A DNA stretch of 64,000 nt, from the NCBI GenBank assembly GCA_946965045.2, contig OX337242.1, forward strand, positions 2,046,001 to 2,110,000, written 5' to 3'. The translations under genes and the position numbers were made by a program. Numbering within the stretch: the first letter of the stretch is position 1; each line of letters begins with the position of its first letter. The notes beneath the pieces were generated by a model. The model made no database searches, was not told the origin of the DNA, and saw only the letters and a list, made by a program, of their open reading frames with translations. Shown here piece by piece: positions 43,651 through 53,546 of this stretch. Source of the DNA: Epithemia pelagica (Eukaryota > Bacillariophyta > Bacillariophyceae > Surirellales > Surirellaceae).

Positions 43651-44490
43651 CTAACCAATCATGGCTCTGGGAGAGGACCTTGCAACAAACGGATCAAAAT
43701 CAAAACTGCACTTGAGACCGGGCCGTGGGGCAATGCGCGAGGAGATTCGTCGCAATTGCTCTTGCTCCGTTGCATCATATACGTCCGCATCGTCCTCGTC
43801 CTCGTCCTCGTCCATATTGGGTAAAAGAGGCACGAATCCAATGGATGGAAGAACGTGTTCCATGTACCGGCTCTGTGGCTTTGGAGCGATTCTTGAGGAT
43901 ATTCTTTGTAGCCGTTGGTCTTCGTTTGGAGTCGCCCATATCTCCTCTCTCTCCTCGTCCATATTCAGATCGGGAAAGTAGGGAATGGATCTTGGATTGG
44001 CTTGGGTGGATGTCTCGCACGAGTCGATTGGACGAAAATCACTTTCGTGGGGAGCTTGGCCGCACACCACTGGTCTATGTTGAAAGCTGTTGTGGTCACG
44101 AGTATAATCGGAAAACATACGGTCCAACTGTCGAGAACTGAATGCGTGCTCTTCTTGTCTTGAAGGCAAGAAGGTATTGGTATCTCTCCGCAATCCGTTG
44201 GATACAGATTCTGGTACGATACGTGAAAAGGCTCGTATTGGCGACTTTTGCATGCTCTTGGCTTGGAAAGGATCGCAACAGTCCAAAGACACGTTAGATT
44301 TGGATGGTAGTTTTGAGTCCATCGGTTCGTTTTGGAGACACCGACATGAGTCATCGTTGGCTGTTTTGATAGATCTGGATCTCACGTGTGGAGGTTCACT
44401 TTTCGTCTCGTTACCGAAACGTTCTCGCTGGTGTTTCGTCTCGCCCATGCTCACAGTCAGCACGTATTTTGAAAAAGCTTCGTTCCTCAT
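43651..44490 (-). CDS. Unrecognised protein with a duplicated RISSRIAP motif
   Basis: 279 aa from the first in-frame ATG (44490); the frame is open further upstream to about 44544 without an ATG, so a 5' exon is possible. The sequence is polar and probably disordered. Two C-terminal modules repeat the pattern acidic stretch, LQ/RRISSRIAPK/RP, then an aromatic-containing segment: LQRISSRIAPKPQ and LRRISSRIAPRPG, about 50 residues apart. The acidic run DEDEDEDDADVYD precedes the second. No catalytic domain, signal peptide or TM is seen. The repeated basic/Ser motif could be a short linear interaction or phosphorylation site (inference). An unsupported open frame remains possible. Confidence 0.5.
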   Translation of the reverse strand: MRNEAFSKYVLTVSMGETKHQRERFGNETKSEPPHVRSRSIKTANDDSCRCLQNEPMDSKLPSKSNVSLDCCDPFQAKSMQKSPIRAFSRIVPESVSNGLRRDTNTFLPSRQEEHAFSSRQLDRMFSDYTRDHNSFQHRPVVCGQAPHESDFRPIDSCETSTQANPRSIPYFPDLNMDEEREEIWATPNEDQRLQRISSRIAPKPQSRYMEHVLPSIGFVPLLPNMDEDEDEDDADVYDATEQEQLRRISSRIAPRPGLKCSFDFDPFVARSSPRAMIG

Positions 44491-46227
44491 ATGGTTTGAA
44501 GGGACGATGAGCGTTGAGAAGGATTGTTTTTGGCATGATCTCAATGAGGCCTTTCCCAGGTTTGTGTAAGGCTGTTAATGTAGTGACGAAAGCTGATCCG
44601 GTATGGCGAGTGAAATGCCAGTTTCTGTGATGTGAATCATGGCCCTTATCGTTGTTGGTGGAGAGAAAGGAAAGCCCCCCTTGTCGACACAAAGCGAACG
44701 ATCAGTACCATCCAGCTTCAGCTTGTTCGCGTTCTCCTCGAATGAGTGCGCGACCGAACATGGGTCATGTCTGAAGTGAGCCTGGAATTTATATATGGGA
44801 TGGAGACTTAGGATTTATTACTTCCATAGTAGTGTACTTCTGTCTCAAAATTTTCTCCCTCCTTGTTTCCCACAAAAGAATCTTTCTGGCTGGCGAGAAA
44901 CAATCTGGTTTCCTAAAATATCATTGTTGTCGGAGGCAATTGCTGCTTCCATGGAGAGAGGGGCTATTCTAAAATCATTTCTCGGAACAAACAGCTCGCG
45001 CGTCGAAGATTCCCTGGATCTAAGTATCCTTGTGAAGAACAGGAAGGCGCGCGCGAGTCATTACTACATTCTATTCCATACTCGCATTCATTAAGAATTG
45101 AGGACAGCTTCGGTCATAGTTTGATGTACGATCGTACCTCACAAAGCAAACTGATGCGTGACTGACTGTGATCCCGCTACCTGTACCTCCTCTACCTCTA
45201 CCCCTACAACACTCTCTATAGTACTCCTAGAGGAGTAGGAGTAGGTCTACCTGGATTTGGTACATGGATTTTGGACGTGCAAAGAGGAGTGGTGGATGGT
45301 GGAGGTCTATGAGTATCTTGCTCTGAACAAAATGCACAATCCGCATAGAAGAAAAGGAGACATTTCGCTTTTGGCGAGACCCTCGGCAAACGTCGTCGTA
45401 TTGGGCTTCAATTCACCATTATTTGAAATATCACTGATCGGATATGTGTCAGTCGCAATCCGGTTTTCCATGCGCACACTCCAGCACTTAGACCCGCTAA
45501 TGACTAATGACCACAATCTATGTCGTCGTCCATGTATCTAAGGACTACCCAGAAGGGTAACGGTAGCATATTATTTGTCTAGGTACTCCTAGTAGGTCGT
45601 ATGTAGAATGGCACAGAGAAAGTCGATTATCTGCAATTGCCACTAGCAAGGCGGAGGAGAGAAGAGAACCAGCGATTCAGAATTCAGAATCCAGATCACG
45701 TCTCACTGGGAACATGAAAGGCTTTGACGGAGTGGTTCGTGATACGATTGGGGTGTAAGATAAGATGTAAGATCGATACCACGGAGTCAAACGCACAGCT
45801 GCGGAAATGACCCTTGAAATTGGAAATCCTCGGAGTCCGCGAGATCTCGCATTGGTGATTGGTGGGGCATAGACGCCTCTTGTCATTCATCATGGTAGTT
45901 CTACTTTCTACTCCTAGTCCAGGGACAAAGAGCGCCCAACTGAGACTGAGTGGGTCGAGGAATAAGAAGTGTTGCAGCAGGAGTTGCAGTTGAGATGAAC
46001 TTATTGAAGTTTCGGGATGGGTTAGAGTACTCTCGTAGCTCAGAAAGAAAGAAGACGATGGAGTCTTCAGCTGCCGCGGCAGTCCCACGTGACAACGTCG
46101 ACCTTTGGTAATGCAGTCGCGGCAGTCATGTATGGTCAGTCCTGCCAACTCAGTCACGAGATCGGCCTGACTCATCGGGACAGCGGACAGCGACTTCAAA
46201 CTACGAAACCCATCTTCAATTTTCACC
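44491..46227. other. Long intergenic region
   Basis: 1.7 kb with no convincing gene. It contains a pyrimidine-rich stretch near 45178-45212 followed by hairpin-forming sequence TACTCCT AG AGGAGTA (about 45222-45237). A long open frame on the minus strand from 46472 to 45696 overlaps the start of the MsrB-like gene and looks like an antisense shadow. Confidence 0.45.
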
Positions 46228-46917
46228 ATGATCAAGTCGATTGTCGCTTTCTCTCTCCTTTCAAACCTCTCTGCTCTTGCCTGGAGCCCCTCCAGTGTAC
46301 CAGGTCGTGAGGCTGTCGATCTAGCGTCAATTGCAACCAATGTGGACCGGCGGCAGTTCTTGTCGTCGGCCGTTGCCCTTGGCACGGCTGGTGTTGCCAT
46401 GATATCGTCACCCACAGCAGGAAATGCGTTTGATATTGGTGGAAAGCCTGTCATGGGCGACGAGTCCATCATGTCACAAAAAGGCCATGGTACATCGGCG
46501 CAACCAGTGCAAGCCGACCTTCTTTACGGAGTCGATGTCAAAATGGCCGACCGCATCTGCAACTTCAACAGACATTTTGCCGAAATGGGCGGATACTTTC
46601 GATCGACCAGTTGGGAGGATGAACTTATGAAATCGGATGGTCCCATTACGTTTTATGACTCTGTTACGGGAAAGCCTCTGTTTGTAGCACCGATCAAGCG
46701 TTCCAAGGAAGAATTGATTGCCGAATCGCGTGTTCACGGATGGCCCAGTTTTCGCGATTCCGAAGTGGTGTGGGAAAATGTCCGTGTCCTTCGTAATTCC
46801 GGCGAAACTGTCTCTGTAGACGGAACTCATTTGGGTCACAACCTTCCGGATCGCTCCGGAAACCGCTATTGTATCAATCTTGTTAGCATTGCAGGGGCAC
46901 CCATAACCACTGCCTAA
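46228..46917 (+). CDS. Plastid (thylakoid lumen) MsrB-like protein
   Basis: 229 aa. The N-terminus has a tripartite presequence: a hydrophobic signal peptide ending ALAW (diatom plastid-type cleavage context), a short transit region, then twin-Arg DRRQFLSSAVALGTAG and a GNAF cleavage site, i.e. Tat export to the thylakoid lumen. The C-terminal half matches the methionine sulfoxide reductase B fold: GKPLF, HGWPSF, DGTHLGHNLPD and NRYCINL, with Cys215 at the MsrB catalytic position. The zinc-binding CxxC pairs of typical MsrB are absent (DSVTGKPLF where CxxCxxPLF is expected) and no obvious resolving Cys is seen. The role may be repair or redox sensing in the lumen (inference), or a non-enzymatic derivative. 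Confidence 0.8.
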   Translation: MIKSIVAFSLLSNLSALAWSPSSVPGREAVDLASIATNVDRRQFLSSAVALGTAGVAMISSPTAGNAFDIGGKPVMGDESIMSQKGHGTSAQPVQADLLYGVDVKMADRICNFNRHFAEMGGYFRSTSWEDELMKSDGPITFYDSVTGKPLFVAPIKRSKEELIAESRVHGWPSFRDSEVVWENVRVLRNSGETVSVDGTHLGHNLPDRSGNRYCINLVSIAGAPITTA

Positions 46918-47521
46918 GCTGACTTTGGGCAACGGTGCGGACGAGAGGATGAAGCTGTCGGACCCCTTCCTCCTAGAAAAGAGAAATCGGCGGGCAGCTA
47001 AATTTTTAATGCATTGTACTTTCTACACTTTCTCTACAGGCCTGTGGTAGGAGTTCATTCCAATTCGTTCTTGTAGGTTATGGTTGCATGGAGGAAGCCT
47101 TCATGTTGTTCTTTCTTTCTTAAAGACACTTTCCGTACAGGTCTGTCGTAGGAGTTCATACCAATTCGTTCTTTTTGGGTATTGTTGCATGGAGGAAGCC
47201 TTCACGTCATTCGCAAAATGGATGGGATGCTTTGTGCTTTATCGATGTAGTTCGTCGACAGGAGTTACAAGGAATATGATTCGTAATCCAATCGCTCTGT
47301 TCCTTGTCAAAATGGCCTTGTGCATGGATGCATTGGGAGATACGAAATGCACTTTTCTACACCCTCGTGGTGAAAACACGATACGAAAGAAAAAGAATCC
47401 ACCTCTGTCACTAATATTACGTCTTGTCTGTCTAGAAGCAAATCTTTTCTACTAACGAAGAAAGTTCACCGTGTTTGGAAATTTACCTGTAACTTCTCGT
47501 GTGAGTTCCCCGTTGGCCATG
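46918..47521. other. Intergenic region between convergent genes
   Basis: 600 bp between the MsrB-like gene (plus) and SEC13 (minus). It holds an imperfect direct repeat (47027-47208). No gene is seen. Confidence 0.5.
47027..47208. repeat. Imperfect direct repeat, ~80 bp, period 101 bp
   Basis: Two copies starting around 47027 and 47128 share ACAGG.CTGT.GTAGGAGTTC, then CAATTCGTTCTT, then TTGCATGGAGGAAGCCTTCA. They lie about 110-290 bp after the stop of the MsrB-like gene. Confidence 0.85.
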
Positions 47522-48911
47522 TTAAATTTCGGTTCGGGTAGTGGGAGGCGGAGCGGTCTCGGGGTGTTGATCCATTTGTATCCAGGTTGCAGAGGTCCCA
47601 TCGGGTTTGCCGCCCTCGGCTTGTTGTTCCTTCCACAAGGTGACCGTCGAATCACCGGACGACACGGCCAAGACGAGTCCCGTGGTGGACCAACTGACAC
47701 GCCACACGGGTTCGTCAAATTGATGAACCAACGTGGCCTTCCAGGCCGTATTTTCCATCAAGGTCCAAACCAAGACTTTGCCGTCTTCCCCACAACTGGC
47801 CACGCGATTGTAATTGGGAATCAAGGGGGACGGTGCCCAGGCGACATCTCGTACCCAATCACTGTGCGACAAACCATCGGAAGAACACTGAGGCACAGTG
47901 TCTTGTGTCCATTCACCCGAAGACGAGCTAGTACCACTTCCAGGCATGGTATCGGTGCGCTGCCAAAATCGAATGCCATTGTCACAACCCGCCGTCACCA
48001 ACGACAAGACGCAGGGCGAGGATTGTTGCGGTTCCGCAGTGTCCGATTGTTGTTGTTGAAGTTGCGAGTAATAGGCGTTGCTTGGTGCCCAACTTACGGC
48101 ATTGACTCCCATGGGACAATCGGCAAGGTAATCAACCGTCCACATTTGATTGGCGGGGTTGTGCTCCAACACTGACACACGGCCATCGGAAGAGGCGGCT
48201 GCCAAAATCATGTTGCCGTATTCCTCTGGACCAAACGTCACTCCATTGACGGACGAGTCATGCAATTGCCGAGCAGCGTGAATGACGGTCCATTCACGCG
48301 GACGGCTTTCTCGAAAGATCCAGACACTGCCATCAAAAGAACAAGATGCCAATAAAACACCAAACTTGGGATGAGCCCAAGACACTTGCCATACTGGTCC
48401 TTCCTGTCCCTGCAAGGTTGCCGCCAATTCGTACGAACCACCCGAGCCATCATTGGAAGCGGATGACACATTGAAAATCTTGATTGTTCGGTCTGTGCAT
48501 GTAGCATACGCAGCAGTGAAAGCATAGTGTTAGTTATGACTGTATCGCAAAAATAATGGAAGCAGTGAAGATACCTCAGAATATATCTTGAGATAGCATA
48601 AAAAAGGAGTAATCTCGAGAGTGCTCCATGTCTCCAACCACGACAACACTCTGGTGTAGCAAAGTCAACTACTGTAACGAGAATAATGTCTCTCACGTAC
48701 CAGAACTGCAAGTGGCCAATTTGGAACCATAAAAATCCATTTGAAGATCGTGCACAATGTCGGCATGTTGTGTCTCAATGGCAAAGGACGAGTTGCTTGC
48801 GGTTGCGGCATCATTATTTGTTGTGGACGACGATGCTGGCGGGCCAGAAGAAAACGCGTCCGAGGAACCAGTAGGTGCCGTCGCTGCTGCGGGTGGTGGT
48901 GCTGCCAACAT
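47522..48911 (-). CDS. SEC13: SEC13 WD40 protein
   Basis: Two exons, 48911-48701 and 48492-47522, with a 208-nt intron (GTACGTGAG donor, GCACAG acceptor). They give 393 aa with matching phase. A disordered Ala/Pro/Ser leader of about 45 residues precedes six WD blades: HADIVHDLQMDFYGSKLATC, DRTIKIFNV, GPVWQVSWAHPKFG, LASCSFDGSVWIF, SDWVRDVAWAP and WRVSWSTTG with VTLWKE. The spacing and the WAHPKFG and WRVSWSTTG motifs identify Sec13. It is the open six-bladed partner of Sec31 in the COPII coat and of Nup145C/Nup96 in the nuclear pore Y complex, and also belongs to the SEACAT complex. A low-complexity QLQQQQSD insertion sits between blades. It is convergent with the MsrB-like gene. Confidence 0.93.
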
Positions 48912-49315
48912 GGTCGATTCGTATACTCGTAACCTGAGGCTAGGATTACACTTTTTGGTCTTTGGCGTTTTTGCTGGTTCAATTGGAGCGGACCTAATGG
49001 CTTTGGCGGCGACTTGAACGAAGGTCGATCGTTAGGGTTAGGGTTATCGATCCGTAAACTATGCTTCGTGACTTGACAAAAAAGACGTAGCTACACCTCT
49101 TGCTGCTCTTGGTAGTCTGGTGACCTTCCGACTTACTCCCATGATCTACTAGGTGGACTTTTGAATGCATTTGGAATTACATAGTGAAATGGAGAGTATT
49201 TAGAATGATTACTTTTGTCGACTCGACATGGACTTGGAAAGGACGTGACTTAGAAATACTTCGGTACAAACTGTTGAAAGGATTGTGAGGACATAAGGAT
49301 TAAGGATCCTCGGAT
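48912..49315. other. Intergenic region, no gene seen
   Basis: Upstream of SEC13 and downstream of the SLATT-like pseudogene. Contains 2.5 copies of TTAGGG at 49032-49046, too few to be more than chance or an interstitial telomere trace. Confidence 0.5.
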
Positions 49316-50245
49316 TCACACTGACGGATTTAGAGAAGTTATGACGGTGTTCTTTCGTCCCCTGGTTTGATTTTTAAGTGCTTCCATGCGGTCATATTTG
49401 TCCAAGGTATTTGTGCCTGTTAGCTCAAAGTGACTTTTGGCCGACTTTTTATATATCTTCTCCATCTTAATCGGCGGAGTAAAAAACGGCCATGACCAAT
49501 ATTTTGTGTACTCTTCCCAAAGAAGATGATAATAAAAGGTTGCATTGTCCTCCTCCAAGACACCATAGTCTTCCGGGAATAGCTCTTGCAGCAGTGTAAA
49601 AGAAGAAAGGATCTTCGCCGGGATTGGGGAGTCACAAGACTCCCGCATCGCGTCAAACGCTGATTGATGTTTTTTTAGATCCGCTCCCTTCAAACGGGCT
49701 TCTTTATTCTTTTGCTCTTTCACTTCTTTTTGCTCTTTAGTCTCCGTATGCTCTTCCTCTTACTCAAGTTTCTGATTTTTCCTCCTGCTACTCGCATTCC
49801 AAACGCCACTCTCTTCGTTGCCCTTGGCGCGTTCAAACCATTGCCGTTCAAACGAAATACGGAGATTAATCTTCTGCAATGACTTGACTGCTGCCGCATG
49901 CATGTCTGCGCGCGATTGATAGGCTGTTTACTTGCCAATCGCGGTAACCATGGTGGCCAACGCTCCCAAAACCCCAATCCCAATGGCGATTGCACGACGC
50001 TTGCCATCTTGAATGTCCACCTCGGCTGTATCTTCGTCGGTAGACGAAGAGAGCTCTCCTGTACTGAGGAAACCAAGAATTGTCGTCACTGTAGACAACA
50101 AGGTAAGTGGAAGAAAGATTAACCAAAACGCACGGAATGCAAAGTACTGTCTGGCAAGTTTGTGCATAATTAGGGTCATTTCGAATAACCAGGAAAGTTT
50201 CTTGTACTCAATTTCTATCTTCTCAATTTTATGAAAGCTTTCCAT
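49316..50245 (-). pseudogene. SLATT-like two-TM protein, two in-frame TAA stops
   Basis: From ATG 50245 one reading frame of 310 codons runs to the stop at 49316-49318, interrupted by TAA at 49928-49930 and 49760-49762. Visible features are an N-terminal helix (MESFHKIEKIEIEYKKL), TM1 (FWLIFLPLTLLSTVTTILGF), a short acidic loop, and TM2 (AIAIGIGVLGALATMVTAIG). After the first stop comes a cytosolic helix RADMHAAAVKSLQKI. This is the SLATT plan (two TMs then an R-A-x-x-H helix); in bacteria such proteins are membrane effectors of nucleotide-signalling conflict systems. The C-terminal ~140 residues are charged and unrecognised. Coding-like sequence continues in frame after both stops, so they read as nonsense mutations. 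Two tiny GTAA...AG introns would not restore the frame. Confidence 0.68.
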
Positions 50246-50450
50246 GATCTCCACCAGAGTACCTCGACGACTTTGTGCCTTCCTTGCTTTTTTCTATACA
50301 ACAACAGGCTATGGTTAGCGGTATTCTGGAATCTTTTCATTTTCGGGGTCATGGATGGTGATGATGCTTACCTGCACCGGTTTCCAAACAGAAAGACGAA
50401 CACCAATATGAATGAGAACGACACGTTAGTTGGGTTTGATATGTCGACTG

Positions 50451-51384
50451 TTAATGTCTTTGTCTACTGACCGTTGCATATATACTGTCCACAGCTTGAT
50501 CGAACTCGCCGTTATTCGAATCTTGTGCGCACAAAATTGGGACAAACAGTAACAACACGAAAGAGACATGGGAAGAAGTGAGGATGACGTGTCTTGAGAA
50601 GATCAGTATGACAATAGAATGAACGAATCGGACACATACCATCCTGGTTGTCCACGAATCCAGACATGATATGGTTGCTTTGGGTAATGGCATCAAACAC
50701 TTGTATGTTTGTCGCAGTCTTGACAGCATTTGAAAAGGGTGTCAGAGCCGGCGATTCGAACAAGAAAGCACGGGCATTGGGATAAACCCTCTTGGCCTTG
50801 ACGCAGACATGTACAATTTGTGGTGCAATGGCGCCAATGTCGAGGGCCTCCTGACTCTCAACACTCTTTGCAAAATCGGGCACCTCTTCACAACCAACGT
50901 ATACATAGTGTTTGCCTTTTTAAAAGTAGCCTCCAACCATTTTGGTAATCAAAGGTTCCATCTTTTCAAGCGCCTTTACATTGACCGTCACGACCAAAAC
51001 TGGCCCATTCTTTTTGTCATCCAATGGACTGCAAATGGAAGGGAGCTGGCGAAGCGGCGACAAGCTGACATCAATTTTGTCGTCATTGACAAGCTGGCGA
51101 ATCTGTTCTTGGTACCAAAGCATAAAGCCACAGTCCGATGTGATTGCCGTCACATTATTCACCTTCAACTGCTCGATAGCGTCTTTGAGTGCATTATCAA
51201 TGTCGTCATTGCGGTCATTGGATCTTGCCGTTTCGTAGTAGAGCTTTTCTACCACCACCTCAGTGATGGGGTATGTGTACGATGCTGGATTCGTAACCCC
51301 ACCCACATAGAGCCTACTCTCGTTATCTAACCTGAGAATTCCTAGCCTCCTGTTTACAAGGACTGTTTCCTTTTCCTCCACCAT
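50451..51384 (-). pseudogene. Aspartate/glutamate racemase-like protein, one in-frame TAA
   Basis: ATG 51384; exon 1 51384-50640, intron 50639-50522 (118 nt, GTATGTG donor), exon 2 50521-50451. The fold is that of the Asp/Glu/hydantoin racemase superfamily: LGILRLDNES at the start, AITSDCGFMLWYQ with the first catalytic Cys, a central LSPLRQLPSI, then VLVVTVNVKALEKM. After a TAA at 50920-50922 come YVGCEEVPDFAK, IVHVCVKAK and ARAFLFESPALTPF, where a Glu sits in place of the usual second Cys. It ends IQVFDAITQSNHIMSGF. The family interconverts or cleaves acidic amino-acid derivatives, but this subgroup is poorly characterised. Sequence on both sides of the TAA is in the same frame and clearly homologous to the family. 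It is either a pseudogene or an assembly error. Confidence 0.75.
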
Positions 51385-53546
51385 TGTTTGTCTCGAATTC
51401 GACCGGAAGCCGACGAAGGGCTTTGAGTTGGGTTCGAATTGCCGACTCCGCAGCTGAAACCTGGGAGCTTTGCACTAATCAAGAAAGAGTATCTTTCTAT
51501 ATATAAGTCTTCATGTTGACATGCTTCGTTGCTTCTTTATCCAGCATATAAATTCGAATGGACATCATTCCCGTCTATCCACCTTAGGTCGTGTGCTGGG
51601 TGCACTAATCCCGCAAAACGACCATGATTGGCATGGAACACCAAAAAGGGACAGGGGGCGTTATTATTTTAGGGGGTAGAAAGGCGTCTTGCGTAATCTA
51701 CTTCTACCCGAAATGGGGACACAGTTGCTACCCTGTTGCATGCTCCGCTAGCTATTTGCACCGATCACTGCTCCTAGTTAGGCTATCTCCACCCGAGCGC
51801 CGCTATGCTGACGTATTGGGGCTTTCTGATTGGCCTCGCTATCCGGATGGCGGATTAGCGGAGCCAAAGGGAAATAAACTCCACGATCTCCGTTAAAAGA
51901 ACGCCGCTATCTTGCGTTGCGCGTACGCATTGCGCATATGCCCTATCTTGTTTCGGTTAAAAAGGGGTGCGACCGCGGAAGTTGCGGAATTCAAACAATA
52001 CAATCAACGAGAGCACAAAGCATAAACCAAAGATGGAGGACTCGTTGTTCTCCCTCTTCATTTTTGACTGTCATGGTGAATCATGTTGTTGGTCATGGCC
52101 AATGTAGATGTAGGTTGTAGGTTGTAGGTTGCAGTCCAATCTTCCTATTCCCTGTCCGATTTCCGATTGATTGTCTGATAATTGATAATCGAACTCATCA
52201 ATAGTTTGAATGATGCATTTGTTTGATTGTTGCATTCCTTCCGATCCGTGATCCTCGAATCATCTTGCTGTGCATGTGCATGGTTCTTGTCCCATTGTAG
52301 GAAGTAGGGAACACAACAATGGAAAAAGAGATGGTAAGCGATCGTCACAATCAATACGTGCCATTGCCATGTTTTCGACACGAGAGATTCAAGTTTCACT
52401 GTTGGTAGCAGACGTTAATTTATTTATGCCGACGGTTATATTTTGCTCCGCTATTCGCTATTTTCCCCGCTATTCGGGGCCCCCAATAGTGGCAAAAATA
52501 GCGGATAGTGGAGCTGGTTAGCGGTTAGAGGAGATGGTGGAGTTCGATAGCGGTTTTGGGGCCTTTAGCGGGCCCGGGTGGAGATAGCCTTAGAGACCAA
52601 AGGTCCCGTCACGAAGGTCCCTCTGATAGTTGTCCACAAAGCCAAACATTCCCTCATCCATCGCCTACGACAATGTCTTGGTTTGTCCTTGCAACAACAA
52701 AGGGGGAACGGAGAACGGAGCCCATTCACCCATGTTCACATTCCTCCCGAAAATATGAACTTCTGAACCCTTTTATCCAGTTTCTGGCAATCGATCATTT
52801 GCTGTCGTCGCATCTAGGGAGAGAAGCATCGCGGAAACTCCATAACCGAGACTCACAAAACCTCTCTATCAAAAGTTCCTCGTTTCACACACAAAGAAAC
52901 TAGGCAGCAACAAAGCTGGTCCGCCGGTGATTCTGCTTCACTGAACGCTTGGTTAATCCATAGCTACAACCAAACAGCAAGCGTCTCTACTTGGATTGTC
53001 ATGCAGCTCTTATTGATACTCCTTACTCCTACAATATGAGTAACATTGAAGATTGAAAGCTATTCTGTTAGTTGTTATACCGATCTCTATCTCTGTGGGA
53101 ACGAAACAATGTACGACTCAATCGATGCTCTATAATTCGATTGTGTACCAATATACATGTAAAAGTACAACATTGAGGTCCACACAATTTACCGTATCTC
53201 TACGGAAATCGCCAATGTCACCTTTCTCTTCCGTTGGCATTAGAATCGTTTGTGTCCTTGTCCTTCTGTTGATCTTCTTGTTCTCTAGGAGTGGCCCTTT
53301 CAACAGTGTCATTTTGGAATTTCCAACAAGGACGACGGATCTACCATCGTTGGTGAGAGTCGGATCGACCAGAACAAGAGAGGAAACCAACCGTGTCGTC
53401 GTATCGGCTGGTGATTTGGTTCTGGTGGATTGTTCCCATTTCTTGTTACCACCGCCTGCTGCTCGTCTTTTGTGAAAGTTTCAGTGTATTGGCATCATTT
53501 GTGCTGCACCCGCTGAAAACGACACAAACCAGCAACGTCTACCATC
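51385..53546. other. Gene-poor region with a MITE
   Basis: 2.2 kb without a supported gene. It includes the transposon at 51781-52589; within it near 52109-52132 are three copies of a TGTAGGT unit. The plus-strand open frame at about 53053-53475 has low coding character and ends just before the TUL1 gene. Confidence 0.5.
51781..52589. mobile_element. PIF/Harbinger-like MITE (809 bp)
   Basis: Perfect 15-bp terminal inverted repeats GGCTATCTCCACCCG / CGGGTGGAGATAGCC are flanked by a TTA trinucleotide on both sides (51778-51780 and 52590-52592). That is the target duplication typical of PIF/Harbinger elements. Subterminal regions are rich in CGCTA/TAGCG motifs on both sides. No transposase frame is seen, so it would be non-autonomous. 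Confidence 0.8.

Noticed and set aside
45696-46472. 258-codon minus-strand frame over the MsrB-like gene start
   Set aside because: Opposite strand of a clearly coding, presequence-bearing gene; no domain or conserved motif.
49032-49046. TTAGGG repeats
   Set aside because: Only 2.5 units, internal to the window; not a telomere.
49730-49935. Micro-introns (26 and 29 nt, GTAA...AG) removing the two TAA codons of the SLATT-like gene
   Set aside because: Too short, and removing them would shift the frame, whereas coding character continues in the unshifted frame.
50740-50790. tRNA-like TTCGAATC loop on the minus strand
   Set aside because: Lies inside the racemase-like coding frame and lacks matching stems. 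No tRNA or rRNA gene could be supported anywhere in the window.
49316-51384. TAA as a reassigned sense codon
   Set aside because: TAA ends other genes normally here (for example TUL1 at 57477-57479 and the disordered plastid protein at 62458-62460), so a code change is not supported.
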